IMG/VR virus record: IMGVR_UViG_3300024261_002332
Location: 1 to 42,764 of that record
DNA: 42,764 nt
DNA from: a virus
Direction: 5' to 3' (one strand)
Shown: piece after piece, positions 7,602 through 14,971 of the stretch
Layout of the letters: each line of letters begins with the position of its first letter
Numbering within the stretch: the stretch's first letter is position 1
The notes under the pieces: model-generated
Databases searched by the model: none
Seen by the model: only the letters and a program-made list of their open reading frames with translations
What the model was told of the DNA's origin: nothing
Position numbers and translations under genes: made by a program

Positions 7602-8220
7602 ATTAAATGAATTACAAAATAAATATAATATAAATCCAATCAATGTAATACATATTGGTGCTCATGATGGTCAAGAATATAAATCGTATAAAGATATCGG
7701 CGTTAAAAATATTGTATGGATTGAAGCTAATCCAGAAATTTCAAATAGATTGAGTAAAAAATTTGAAAGTGAAAAAAATACAAAAGTTATAAATGCATTA
7801 ATTACTGATGTTGATAATCAAGAATTTATTTTTAACATTACTAATAACGAACAATCTTCTTCAATTCTTGAATTAGGTAAACATAAAAATTTATATCCTA
7901 ATATATTTTATACTAAAAAAATAAGTCTTTTTTCAAAAACTATTGATACATTAGTTAAAGAACATCAAATTAAAGAAAAATTTGACTTTATGAATATCGA
8001 CGTACAAGGAGCAGAATTACTAGTTTTAAAAGGTGCTAAAAATACTCTTAAAACAGTAAAAGCTGTTTACACAGAAATTAATACTGACTATGTTTATAAA
8101 GATTGTGCTTTAATAGATGAAATAGATAGTTATCTTTTTAACTTTGACTTTAAGAGAGTTGAAACTAAAATGCATCAGGATCATCCTTGGGGTGATGCAT
8201 TATATTTAAAAAATATATAA
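7591..8220 (+). CDS. FkbM-family SAM-dependent methyltransferase
   Basis: The 209-residue protein has a class I methyltransferase fold of the FkbM type. The SAM-binding motif I is VIHIGAHDGQE (19-29), motif II is IEANP (44-48), and the family signature FDFMNIDVQGAELLVLKG lies at 131-148. FkbM enzymes O-methylate sugars and polyketides and are common in phage and bacterial surface-glycan clusters, so the likely role is to cap or modify a sugar built by the upstream glycosyltransferases. The ATG follows GAGGAACTAA, a good Shine-Dalgarno. It is the last gene of the cassette, and 47 bases of almost pure A+T separate it from the nuclease gene. No residue needed for SAM binding appears lost. Confidence 0.9.
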   Translation: MLIKLNELQNKYNINPINVIHIGAHDGQEYKSYKDIGVKNIVWIEANPEISNRLSKKFESEKNTKVINALITDVDNQEFIFNITNNEQSSSILELGKHKNLYPNIFYTKKISLFSKTIDTLVKEHQIKEKFDFMNIDVQGAELLVLKGAKNTLKTVKAVYTEINTDYVYKDCALIDEIDSYLFNFDFKRVETKMHQDHPWGDALYLKNI

Positions 8221-8224
8221 TTTT

Positions 8225-8253
8225 TTGTTCTTTTTTATATATTTTAATATAAT
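8225..8253 (+). promoter_or_regulatory. Sigma70-type promoter before the nuclease gene
   Basis: TTGTTC at 8225-8230 (four of six -35 consensus bases) and a perfect TATAAT at 8248-8253 are separated by exactly 17 bases. Transcription would start near 8260, only about eight bases before the ATG at 8268 or 23 before the in-frame ATG at 8283. It sits in one of the few gaps in the window and fits a host-polymerase promoter giving earlier expression of the nuclease. The AT-rich context weakens the case. Confidence 0.5.
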
Positions 8254-8267
8254 ATTGACATATTAGT

Positions 8268-9134
8268 ATGAAAGTAAGCAATATGTCTGAAGATGAATTA
8301 AATAAAAAAGTAAAAAATTATGTGTCTTTTTCTGAAATAAAGCAGTGGAAAGATTGTGGTTGGCGTCATAAACTTTTATATATTGACAAAATTGGTACGT
8401 TTGAAGATTCACCACATCTTCATTATGGAACTATAATACACGATGCAGTTGAAAATCTATTAAAAAGCGGCACAGTTGACTTAGATGTCGTAAAGGAAAA
8501 AATAGAAAAGACCTGGGGCGTTGCGGGCTTTGATAGTAATGACTTTATAATTTTACAGGAAAACAAAGCAAACCAGCAGGGCTGGAAGTATAAACATAAT
8601 AGTATAGAAAGCTGGGTTGATTGGTCAAATGCTTGTCTTGAAAGATTGCCGGGATTCTTAGAAGAAAACTTTCCTGGATACACTCTGTTTGGTGCAGAAG
8701 AACAGTTGTTTGAAGATATAGAGTTTAATCATAAAAAGTTTAAAGGTTATATAGACTGTATTATAAAGGTACCAACAAGCAAAGGTAATAAATACTGGAT
8801 AATAGACTGGAAGACTTCATCGGCAAGAGGGTGGGATAGAAGAAAACAACAAGACATTTCTTTTACTTCACAGTTAGTACTATATAAACACTTTTGGGCT
8901 AAAAAGCACAATATTCCTTTGAGAGAAATTAATTGTGGCTTTGTTCTATTGAAAAAAACAAAAAAAATGGAAAAAACTTGTCAATTAATAAAAGTGGCAA
9001 CAGGGCCCAAGACTATGGAAAAATCTTTAAAGCTAATGAGTAGTATGTTAAAAACTGTTGAACAAAAAAGGTATCTTAAAAATAGAAATTCCTGTATGTT
9101 TTGCGAGTTTTACAATACCAAGAATTGTTTATAG
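8268..9134 (+). CDS. Cas4/RecB-like PD-(D/E)XK exonuclease with putative Fe-S cysteines
   Basis: This 288-residue protein belongs to the PD-(D/E)XK family of the RecB/Cas4/AddB type. In order: the VSFSEIKQWKDC box (19-30), GTIIHDAVE (54-62), the acidic pair E144-E145, GYID (160-163) with Asp163, IIDWKTS (178-184) with Asp180 and Lys182, and the downstream QL (202-203). One cysteine at 30 and three at 276, 279 and 287 reproduce the split arrangement that holds a 4Fe-4S cluster in Cas4 and AddB. It likely processes DNA ends in phage recombination or replication, or degrades host DNA. The start could be 8268 or 8283; the promoter-like sequence fits the latter slightly better. It interrupts a run of sugar-transfer genes and may belong to a different regulon. 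Confidence 0.85.
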   Translation: MKVSNMSEDELNKKVKNYVSFSEIKQWKDCGWRHKLLYIDKIGTFEDSPHLHYGTIIHDAVENLLKSGTVDLDVVKEKIEKTWGVAGFDSNDFIILQENKANQQGWKYKHNSIESWVDWSNACLERLPGFLEENFPGYTLFGAEEQLFEDIEFNHKKFKGYIDCIIKVPTSKGNKYWIIDWKTSSARGWDRRKQQDISFTSQLVLYKHFWAKKHNIPLREINCGFVLLKKTKKMEKTCQLIKVATGPKTMEKSLKLMSSMLKTVEQKRYLKNRNSCMFCEFYNTKNCL

Positions 9135-9159
9135 AATAATAAAAACAGGAGACTGAGTA

Positions 9160-10392
9160 TTGAGTAAAAAAAAGATAATAGTTTTAAGCGATCACGCACT
9201 TTCAACAAGTGGTGTAGGCGTACAGACTAGACACTTAATAAATGGCTTGATAAAAAAAGGTTGCTGGTCATTTAAGCAATTAGGTGCAGCAATAAAGCAC
9301 ACAGACTACAGTTTAAAACAAATTAATGATGATTTTGTTATTAAGCCGATAGACGGTTTTGGAAATAAAGATATGATGAGAAATATTCTCATTACAGAAA
9401 AACCTGACGCAATTATATTGTTTACAGATCCAAGATTTTTTCTTTGGCTTTTTGAAATAGAAGACGAAATTCATCAAGTATGTCCTATTTTTTGGTGGCA
9501 TGTATGGGATAATAGACCTACTCCGTTATTTAATAGTTGGATGTATGAAGCAACAGACGCTATTAACTGCCATTCTTATTTAACATACCAGATGTGTTCT
9601 GAGAATTTTCCAGAAAAATCCAGATTTATACCTCATGCTATACCAGAAAATATTTTTCACGAAATCTCTGATGAAGAAAAAATAAAATATAAAACTAAAG
9701 TTTTAGGTGAAGACAAAAAAGATCATTTTGTTGCTTTTTGGGCAAATCGTAACGCAAGAAGGAAAAGGCCTGGTGATTTATTAAATGCTTGGAAGTTGTT
9801 CCTAGATAAAACAGATAAGAAAGACGCAATGTTGATATTGCATACTGACCCTTTTGATAACGAAGGTGTTAACATTCCTAAAATTATAAAAATGTTAAAC
9901 ATAGAAAAAAATGTTGCAATATCAACTGACAAGATTGATTTTGATGAAATGAATATAATGTATAACATATCAGATATTACATTGAACATAAGTTTTGCTG
10001 AAGGTTTTGGTTTATCAACTCTTGAGTCTATGCAAACTGGTACGCCTATTGTATCTATAACAACAGGTGGTTTAACAAGACAAGTAATTGATCATAGAGA
10101 CAATTCTGAAAATGGCGTTGCGATAAAGCCTGTTTTGAAAAATCTAGTAGGGAGTCAAAATGTTCCTTATATATACGAAGACTATGTTTCTACTGAAGAC
10201 GTTGCTGATGGCATATTGAAAATGTATTCTTTAGATGAAAAATCACGCAAAAAGCTTTCTTTTAAAGTTAAGAAATATGCGAAAGAAGAGTTTTCTTACG
10301 AAAAAACAATAGATATGTGGCATGATTCTATAGATTACACTATAACAAACTGGAAGAAAAAAAGGCAAAATATTTATCTGGAGGAATTTTAA
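9160..10392 (+). CDS. GT4-type glycosyltransferase (TTG start)
   Basis: The 410-residue protein is a full-length GT-B enzyme. The N-terminal domain opens with KIIVLSDHALSTSGVGVQTR, the glycine-rich acceptor loop of GT4 enzymes, and the C-terminal donor domain has WANRNARRKRP, then AEGFGLSTLESMQTGTP near residues 280-296 with the E-x7-E nucleotide-sugar motif. The start is TTG at 9160, set by AGGAG at 9147-9151 eight bases upstream; no in-frame ATG lies nearby. GC content is higher than in the 4660-8220 cassette, so it may have a separate history. It abuts the next GT4 gene without a gap, and the pair may act in sequence on one acceptor. Acceptor candidates are a host surface glycan, phage DNA or virion protein; none is shown by sequence. 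Confidence 0.85.
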   Translation: MSKKKIIVLSDHALSTSGVGVQTRHLINGLIKKGCWSFKQLGAAIKHTDYSLKQINDDFVIKPIDGFGNKDMMRNILITEKPDAIILFTDPRFFLWLFEIEDEIHQVCPIFWWHVWDNRPTPLFNSWMYEATDAINCHSYLTYQMCSENFPEKSRFIPHAIPENIFHEISDEEKIKYKTKVLGEDKKDHFVAFWANRNARRKRPGDLLNAWKLFLDKTDKKDAMLILHTDPFDNEGVNIPKIIKMLNIEKNVAISTDKIDFDEMNIMYNISDITLNISFAEGFGLSTLESMQTGTPIVSITTGGLTRQVIDHRDNSENGVAIKPVLKNLVGSQNVPYIYEDYVSTEDVADGILKMYSLDEKSRKKLSFKVKKYAKEEFSYEKTIDMWHDSIDYTITNWKKKRQNIYLEEF

Positions 10393-11601
10393 TTGAAAAA
10401 CATTTTGATTGTCGGGCCATTGCTATCAATATCAGGATATGGTTATCATAGTAGACAAGTATTTGATTATTTTTTAAATAAAAAAGATGTCAGAGTCTAT
10501 TCTGCTATTTTGCCTTGGGGTAATACTTCTTGGTTTGTAAATAAAGATGCTGAAAATGGATTGATAGGTAAGATTATAGATTCAGCTGTTGATATCAAAA
10601 ACATATCAAGTAATGAGTATGATATAGGCATACACATACAACTACCTAATGAGTGGAATACAACATTTGCAAGAAAAAACGTAGGAATTTCAGCTTATGT
10701 TGAAACTGATATTTGCTCGCAATCGTGGATTGAAAAAACATTGCCCATGGATTTAGTGATTGTTCCAAGTAATTTTACAAAACAAATTGTTTTAAACTCT
10801 TCAAAAGATGAAAGTCAAAAGAAAGTATTAAATGATAAAATATCTGTTGTTGCTGAATATTATCATACAGACTTTGATAAAGCAGACAAAGAGAAGGCTG
10901 AAGGCTTGGATATCTCTTTAGAAAAAGTAAATACAGAATTCAACTATCTTTCTATTGGCCATTTAACTTCTGAAGATGAAAATTGTGATAGGAAAAATTT
11001 AATTGAAACTTTAAGATATTTTTGTTCACAATTTAAAGATGATAAAAAAGTAGGATTAATATTAAAAACCTCTATTGGAAGATCTACAACACTTGACAGA
11101 AATAAAACAATAGAAGTTTTTAGTAGCATTATAAAACAAATCAAAGGTGACTCAGAATATCCGAAAGTATATATACTACACGGCGAAATGTCTATTAATG
11201 AGTTGTATTCTTTATATACACATAAAAAAGTTAATTGTTACTTGACGCTTACAAAAGGAGAAGGTTATGGTCTTCCTTTGCTAGAGTCAGCTAGATGTGG
11301 TTTACCTATTATAGCTACAAACTGGTCAGGACACTTAGACTTTTTAAATAATGATTTTCTAAGAGTTGATTATGATTTAAACTTTTTGCCTAAAGAAAAA
11401 ATTGATAATAATATCTTTGTTGACAAATCAAAGTGGGCAATAGTTAGAAAAGATAGCGTTAAAAAACAACTTGAATATTCATATAAAAACTATGAAAAAA
11501 TTAAAGAAAAATCACTCAAATTAAAATCAGAAATTGTTAAAAATTACTGTAGAAAAGAAATTTTTAACAAATATGACAAAGTATTAAAGGAATATTTATA
11601 A
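10393..11601 (+). CDS. GT4-type glycosyltransferase (TTG start)
   Basis: This 402-residue GT-B enzyme starts NILIVGPLLSISGYGYHSRQ, with the Gly-rich loop near residues 13-17, and carries the donor-site segment KGEGYGLPLLESARCGLP near residues 287-305, including the E-x7-E pair. The middle segment NVGISAYVETDICSQSWIE resembles the GT4 region that precedes the interdomain linker. The TTG start directly follows the upstream TAA; GGAGGA at 10380-10385 lies seven bases ahead, so the start is well supported. Two neighbouring genes that both use TTG with strong Shine-Dalgarno sites suggest set translation levels. The sugar and acceptor are unknown; its length and intact motifs argue for an active enzyme. 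Confidence 0.83.
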   Translation: MKNILIVGPLLSISGYGYHSRQVFDYFLNKKDVRVYSAILPWGNTSWFVNKDAENGLIGKIIDSAVDIKNISSNEYDIGIHIQLPNEWNTTFARKNVGISAYVETDICSQSWIEKTLPMDLVIVPSNFTKQIVLNSSKDESQKKVLNDKISVVAEYYHTDFDKADKEKAEGLDISLEKVNTEFNYLSIGHLTSEDENCDRKNLIETLRYFCSQFKDDKKVGLILKTSIGRSTTLDRNKTIEVFSSIIKQIKGDSEYPKVYILHGEMSINELYSLYTHKKVNCYLTLTKGEGYGLPLLESARCGLPIIATNWSGHLDFLNNDFLRVDYDLNFLPKEKIDNNIFVDKSKWAIVRKDSVKKQLEYSYKNYEKIKEKSLKLKSEIVKNYCRKEIFNKYDKVLKEYL

Positions 11602-11931
11602 ATGAACTATTTTTCGAATTATTATTTAGAAATATTATGTATTATTTTTTTTGTTTTAACAGTTTTTTTCGGATATTTCTGTATAAAGTTTGCATTAATT
11701 ATTATAAATATCCAAGAAACTGTAGAAGAATGTTTGAGTATTATTGATGAAAAATATACAAAAATAGTTAGCATATTAGAGATACCTTTGTTTTTTGATA
11801 GTCCTGAAATTAAAAGAATGCTTAGCGAATTAAAGGATGTAAAGCTATCAATATTGTACATTGCAAATAAGCTAAGCCCGAAAGACTTAAGATTTAATGA
11901 AGAAAAGGAAGATAATGACAAATCAGATTAA
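11602..11931 (+). CDS. Small single-span membrane protein
   Basis: The 109-residue protein has one strongly hydrophobic segment at about residues 9-36, followed by a predicted helical, charged domain (ETVEECLSIIDEKYTKIVSI ... FFDSPEIKRMLSEL) and an acidic tail. The N-terminus lacks a cleavage motif, so it is probably anchored in the inner membrane with the helical part exposed. It begins directly after the upstream TAA and its 3' end overlaps the sigma-factor gene by 17 bases, so it is co-transcribed with transcription genes. Its second half resembles small proteins I associate with marine T4-like phages, but I cannot name a function. A role in lysis timing or membrane attachment is possible but not shown. 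Confidence 0.7.
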   Translation: MNYFSNYYLEILCIIFFVLTVFFGYFCIKFALIIINIQETVEECLSIIDEKYTKIVSILEIPLFFDSPEIKRMLSELKDVKLSILYIANKLSPKDLRFNEEKEDNDKSD

Positions 11932-12643
11932 AAAAAAGGTTAAGTCTAAAAAAAAAAGAAATTATTATTTTACTAGTGTAACTCAAGAAAAAATAGTTGA
12001 ATATCAAAAGTGTGTAACAAAAAGAAGAAAAGATTCTTTATATAGCGATCACATACACCCAGCATTTACAGAATTAGTTCACAACTTAGTTTCTGTTTAT
12101 AATTATAAATCTGCAAATGAGAGCATTTTACATTTAAAGTCTGATTGTGTTGCTTTTTTATTTGAGACATTACACAAATGGAATCCAGATAACGGAACTA
12201 AGGCATTTAGTTATTTTAATGTAGTTGCTAAAAACTGGCTAACTATAAACTCCCGGCGTCTATTGAAAAATGCAAGAAGAAATGTCTGTATTGATGTACC
12301 TGCAGACTTCACGTTGGACGAAAGAAGAAGTTTGTCTGAAATTGATATAGAACTATCTCATGAAGAAGTAATGCTCAAAAAAGAAAAACATGATACAATA
12401 AATGAAATGATATGTTACATTAAAGAGCAGCTAAAAGACAATAGAGACATAAGATGTATAAACGCGATACATCATGTATTTAACAATATTGATAGTTTGG
12501 ATTATTTAAATAAGCGTGCAATTTTTGTATACTTAAGAGAGATATCAGGACTAAACAGCGCTGAGTTAAGTTCTTCATTATCTAGTATACGTAAACATTA
12601 CAAGAAAACTGTTGGTCCTGATATGATGTTTGACTGGTTTTGA
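11915..12643 (+). CDS. gp55: gp55-like late-transcription sigma factor
   Basis: Read from the ATG at 11915, which has AAGGA at 11905-11909, the protein has 242 residues; an ATG six codons upstream lacks a ribosome site. A basic N-terminus is followed by a sigma region 2-like segment, CVAFLFETLHKWNPDNGTKA then FSYFNVVAKNWL (about 77-109), which parallels T4 gp55 around [20 protein letters not shown]. A C-terminal helix-turn-helix-like part, REISGLNSAELSSSLSSIRK, lies at about 208-227, and the chain ends in DMMFDWF. T4 gp55 ends in a hydrophobic-acidic sliding-clamp motif (SLDFLFE), and this tail has the same character. It should direct host RNA polymerase to late promoters for the structural module that follows. 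A run of ten A residues lies in codons 12-15. It is longer than T4 gp55 (185 residues). Confidence 0.85.
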   Translation: MTNQIKKKVKSKKKRNYYFTSVTQEKIVEYQKCVTKRRKDSLYSDHIHPAFTELVHNLVSVYNYKSANESILHLKSDCVAFLFETLHKWNPDNGTKAFSYFNVVAKNWLTINSRRLLKNARRNVCIDVPADFTLDERRSLSEIDIELSHEEVMLKKEKHDTINEMICYIKEQLKDNRDIRCINAIHHVFNNIDSLDYLNKRAIFVYLREISGLNSAELSSSLSSIRKHYKKTVGPDMMFDWF

Positions 12644-12651
12644 GGTTTAAT

Positions 12652-13029
12652 ATGAATGATAAAAGTATAAGTAGTATTTCAAAAAAAATCGACAGCAATG
12701 AAAAAAAAGAGAATCAAATAAAAAATTTTGCTGATATTCTTGATTCTATTGACTCTTTAGAGAGTAAAAAGAAAATGTTGTGGAAGGAAATATATGAAAA
12801 TGCGATAGAAGATAGAGAAAAGTCTAAATTGTTATTTAATGATGCATATATTTCAATGCAAGGTGGTGTTAATGAACATATGAATATAGGCGCAATAATG
12901 TCAAAATACATTGAAAGAATGAGCAAGTCAAATGATCAAATATTGAAGCTTGCTGAATTGATTGCTAAAGAAGAAGAAAAGTCTGAAGTAGTGTCAACAG
13001 ATGATATTTTTAGTCAGATTAACGGTTAA
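12652..13029 (+). CDS. Small coiled-coil protein, possible late-transcription partner
   Basis: The ATG at 12652 is preceded by GAGG at 12642-12645; a longer reading from TTG at 12640 is less likely. The 125-residue product is highly charged and helical: a Lys/Asp/Ser-rich start, LESKKKMLWKEIYENAIEDR, then SKYIERMSKSNDQILKLAEL, and an acidic end with STDDIFSQI. It sits directly between the sigma factor and the gp5-like gene. T4 gp33, the gp55 partner, also ends in a clamp-binding hydrophobic-acidic motif, and TDDIF is faintly like it. T4 gp25 is preceded by uvsY, another small helical protein, but the UvsY pattern is not visible here. No family is confirmed; gp33-like, UvsY-like or unrelated structural roles all remain open. 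Confidence 0.6.
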   Translation: MNDKSISSISKKIDSNEKKENQIKNFADILDSIDSLESKKKMLWKEIYENAIEDREKSKLLFNDAYISMQGGVNEHMNIGAIMSKYIERMSKSNDQILKLAELIAKEEEKSEVVSTDDIFSQING

Positions 13030-13032
13030 ATT

Positions 13033-14922
13033 ATGTTTGTAAAAGCAAGAGTTCTTTATATGATTGGTGATGATGTCGGTGATTCTTCGCTAATCGATAC
13101 AAATCTAAGCGAAATTGGCGTCAAATCTAAGTTTTTCAATACAAACCCGTCAGTTTTTTCAAATATTGGTTACGTAAATTTTTTAAAAAAACTCCCAGCA
13201 GAGACTGCTTTTGCTGTGAAGATTGTATCTGGTAATAATAACAATATTTCTCATAGTTTTTTAATATCTATTCCATTTGTTTCTTCGCACTTAGGTTTAC
13301 CTATAAAGGTTGGGGAAACAATATGGCTCCAAGAAATAAGTGAAATATCAGATGTAGAAAAATTCTATGAAATTAATGCATATTATCTAGGGCGAGCACA
13401 CAGTTATTTTACTACTGAAGATGTTGGTTACTGTTATGACAACAGAGAAGATGAAATATTTAATGTAAGTAGGAAAAGTTTTAATCAATCGCGTGCAGAC
13501 AATAGTAAAAATGTCAAACAAAAGTTAGATACATTAAAAGATTCAAACTCTAAAGCAAACTCTATTTTTGTTCATAACACGATTGGTGAAAACAAAGAAT
13601 TAAAGTATTTAAACAATAAAATTTCATATATTACAAAAACCATAGACGATTATGAAATAAAACCTACAGCAAAGTTTATTAAAAAACCAGAAGATGCAGT
13701 TTTTCAAGGAACATATAATAATATGATAAGTTTGTCAAGCGAAAATGACAAATTTGAATCAGGACATAGGTATGGAAATATTGAATTGATTGCAGGGCGT
13801 GGAGAATATACTAAAAATAAACCACCAGAAGAATTTGAGTTTGATCAAGTACAGACTAATAAGCAAAAAATATCTAATAAGGCTAGAGTAATAAAGTTTG
13901 ACACAGACATAATAGGTGCGCAAGTTTGGAATGGAATTCATTACGAAACTATTAAGTCAGATATGTCTTTTGTAAATGAGGGTATAGTAAAAAAGTTAGG
14001 TTTGGATGCTTATGGTACAAACTTATTAAACAACAAAAACGATAGAATAAAAAGTTATAACACGAATGCTTCTTGCTTTAATATATCTGAGTATAATACT
14101 AAAAGTATCGAAATTCAAAAAAATAATTTGCTTTCTCTTAATGATATAACAAATTTAAGTTTAGATTTTTTTGTTAATTCGTTTATTAAGAATAAAAACG
14201 TCTTTTCAGTTCAAGTCCCAGCAGTTTATCCCGACATTAATAAACCTCTTTTAGACTCGTTTCACGGAGGTTCTAGCATAACAGGCGTATCAGACAGCAT
14301 TTTGTTTTGTACGCATAAAAATATCTACTCAGAAAACAATAATATAAAGTTAATCCAGACAAATAGCGATGACAATAGCCCTACACAGATATCCCTCAAC
14401 CAGTCAGGAAATATACTGTTAGACGGACATAAAATATTAATTGGTTCTTTTAATAGACTAAAAGAAAAGCAACACGGAAAATCAGCCATGGTATATCTTG
14501 GTCATAGCAACGAAAACCAAAGCCTTGTTCTAGGTGAAAGATTAAACGATTTCTTAGAAGAGTTATTAACAGTCCAGATAGAAACTTTAAATTTAACTAA
14601 AGATTTGTTTAAAAAGTCAAAAGACGTATCTTCTTCTACGAAAGATACATTAAAAAATCTTAATGGGTATATTAAAGAGTTTGCCGGGGCACTTGATAAA
14701 GCAACAAAGGCACCCCCATTAATACCACTAAACGCACCTTTTAATGCTTTTTTTAAAATAGTAGAGGAAAACGAAAAAAGTATAGAAGGAATACCGATCG
14801 ATGAGTTTGATAAACAAATAATAGATTTTAGAGTAAACAAAGATGAAGAATATTCTTTGAGGATACAGAGTATAGTTGATAACTTAGAATTATTATTAAG
14901 TAAATTTACTAAAACTTCTTGA
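13033..14922 (+). CDS. gp5-like baseplate hub/spike protein with OB fold
   Basis: In the N-terminal third of this 629-residue protein, FLISIPFVSSHLGLPIKVGE (76-95), TIWLQ and NAYYLGRAH (115-123) form the OB-fold pattern seen in phage gp5-type baseplate spike proteins. Near residue 485 the segment AMVYLGHSNENQSLVLGERL and then NDFLEELL give the usual VLG-[ED]-[RK]-L-x-x-x-LEEL exit helix. The C-terminal 130 residues are helical and charged. No lysozyme domain like that of T4 gp5 is present between OB fold and C-terminus, so peptidoglycan cutting, if any, is done by another protein. It lies three bases after the small helical protein and just before the gp25-like gene. The middle is Asn/Lys-rich and of unknown function. 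Confidence 0.7.
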   Translation: MFVKARVLYMIGDDVGDSSLIDTNLSEIGVKSKFFNTNPSVFSNIGYVNFLKKLPAETAFAVKIVSGNNNNISHSFLISIPFVSSHLGLPIKVGETIWLQEISEISDVEKFYEINAYYLGRAHSYFTTEDVGYCYDNREDEIFNVSRKSFNQSRADNSKNVKQKLDTLKDSNSKANSIFVHNTIGENKELKYLNNKISYITKTIDDYEIKPTAKFIKKPEDAVFQGTYNNMISLSSENDKFESGHRYGNIELIAGRGEYTKNKPPEEFEFDQVQTNKQKISNKARVIKFDTDIIGAQVWNGIHYETIKSDMSFVNEGIVKKLGLDAYGTNLLNNKNDRIKSYNTNASCFNISEYNTKSIEIQKNNLLSLNDITNLSLDFFVNSFIKNKNVFSVQVPAVYPDINKPLLDSFHGGSSITGVSDSILFCTHKNIYSENNNIKLIQTNSDDNSPTQISLNQSGNILLDGHKILIGSFNRLKEKQHGKSAMVYLGHSNENQSLVLGERLNDFLEELLTVQIETLNLTKDLFKKSKDVSSSTKDTLKNLNGYIKEFAGALDKATKAPPLIPLNAPFNAFFKIVEENEKSIEGIPIDEFDKQIIDFRVNKDEEYSLRIQSIVDNLELLLSKFTKTS

Positions 14923-14971
14923 TAATCTTGATTATTTAATATTTATTAACAAATAATATACGAAGGTTTTT

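Noticed and set aside
8205-8226. Terminator after the FkbM gene (A-run facing T-run)
   Set aside because: The A6/T6 pairing has no G-C pair, would be very weak, and overlaps the stop codon; it cannot be told apart from general AT-richness.
8255-8284. Second promoter with TTGACA at 8255-8260
   Set aside because: The -35 match is perfect, but no -10 with more than three consensus bases lies at the right distance, and transcription would begin inside the nuclease gene.
8268-9134. CRISPR-associated Cas4 in a CRISPR locus
   Set aside because: The nuclease resembles Cas4, but no repeat-spacer array and no cas1 or cas2 gene are in the window; a phage recombination nuclease is more likely.
11897-11914. 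Upstream ATG start for the sigma factor
   Set aside because: It adds six basic residues but lacks a ribosome-binding site, while the ATG at 11915 has AAGGA at the proper distance.
12640-12651. TTG start for the small protein after the sigma factor
   Set aside because: GAGG at 12642-12645 is correctly spaced for the ATG at 12652 and would lie inside the gene if TTG were used.
12652-13029. UvsY recombination mediator
   Set aside because: T4 uvsY lies next to gene 25 and has a similar size, but the conserved UvsY pattern as I recall it is not visible, so the name was not assigned.
14923-14971. Promoter before the gp25-like gene (TTGATT at 14928-14933)
   Set aside because: The best -10 candidates are 18-20 bases away and poor; no T4 late box is present. 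Such matches are expected by chance in a gap that is almost all A and T.
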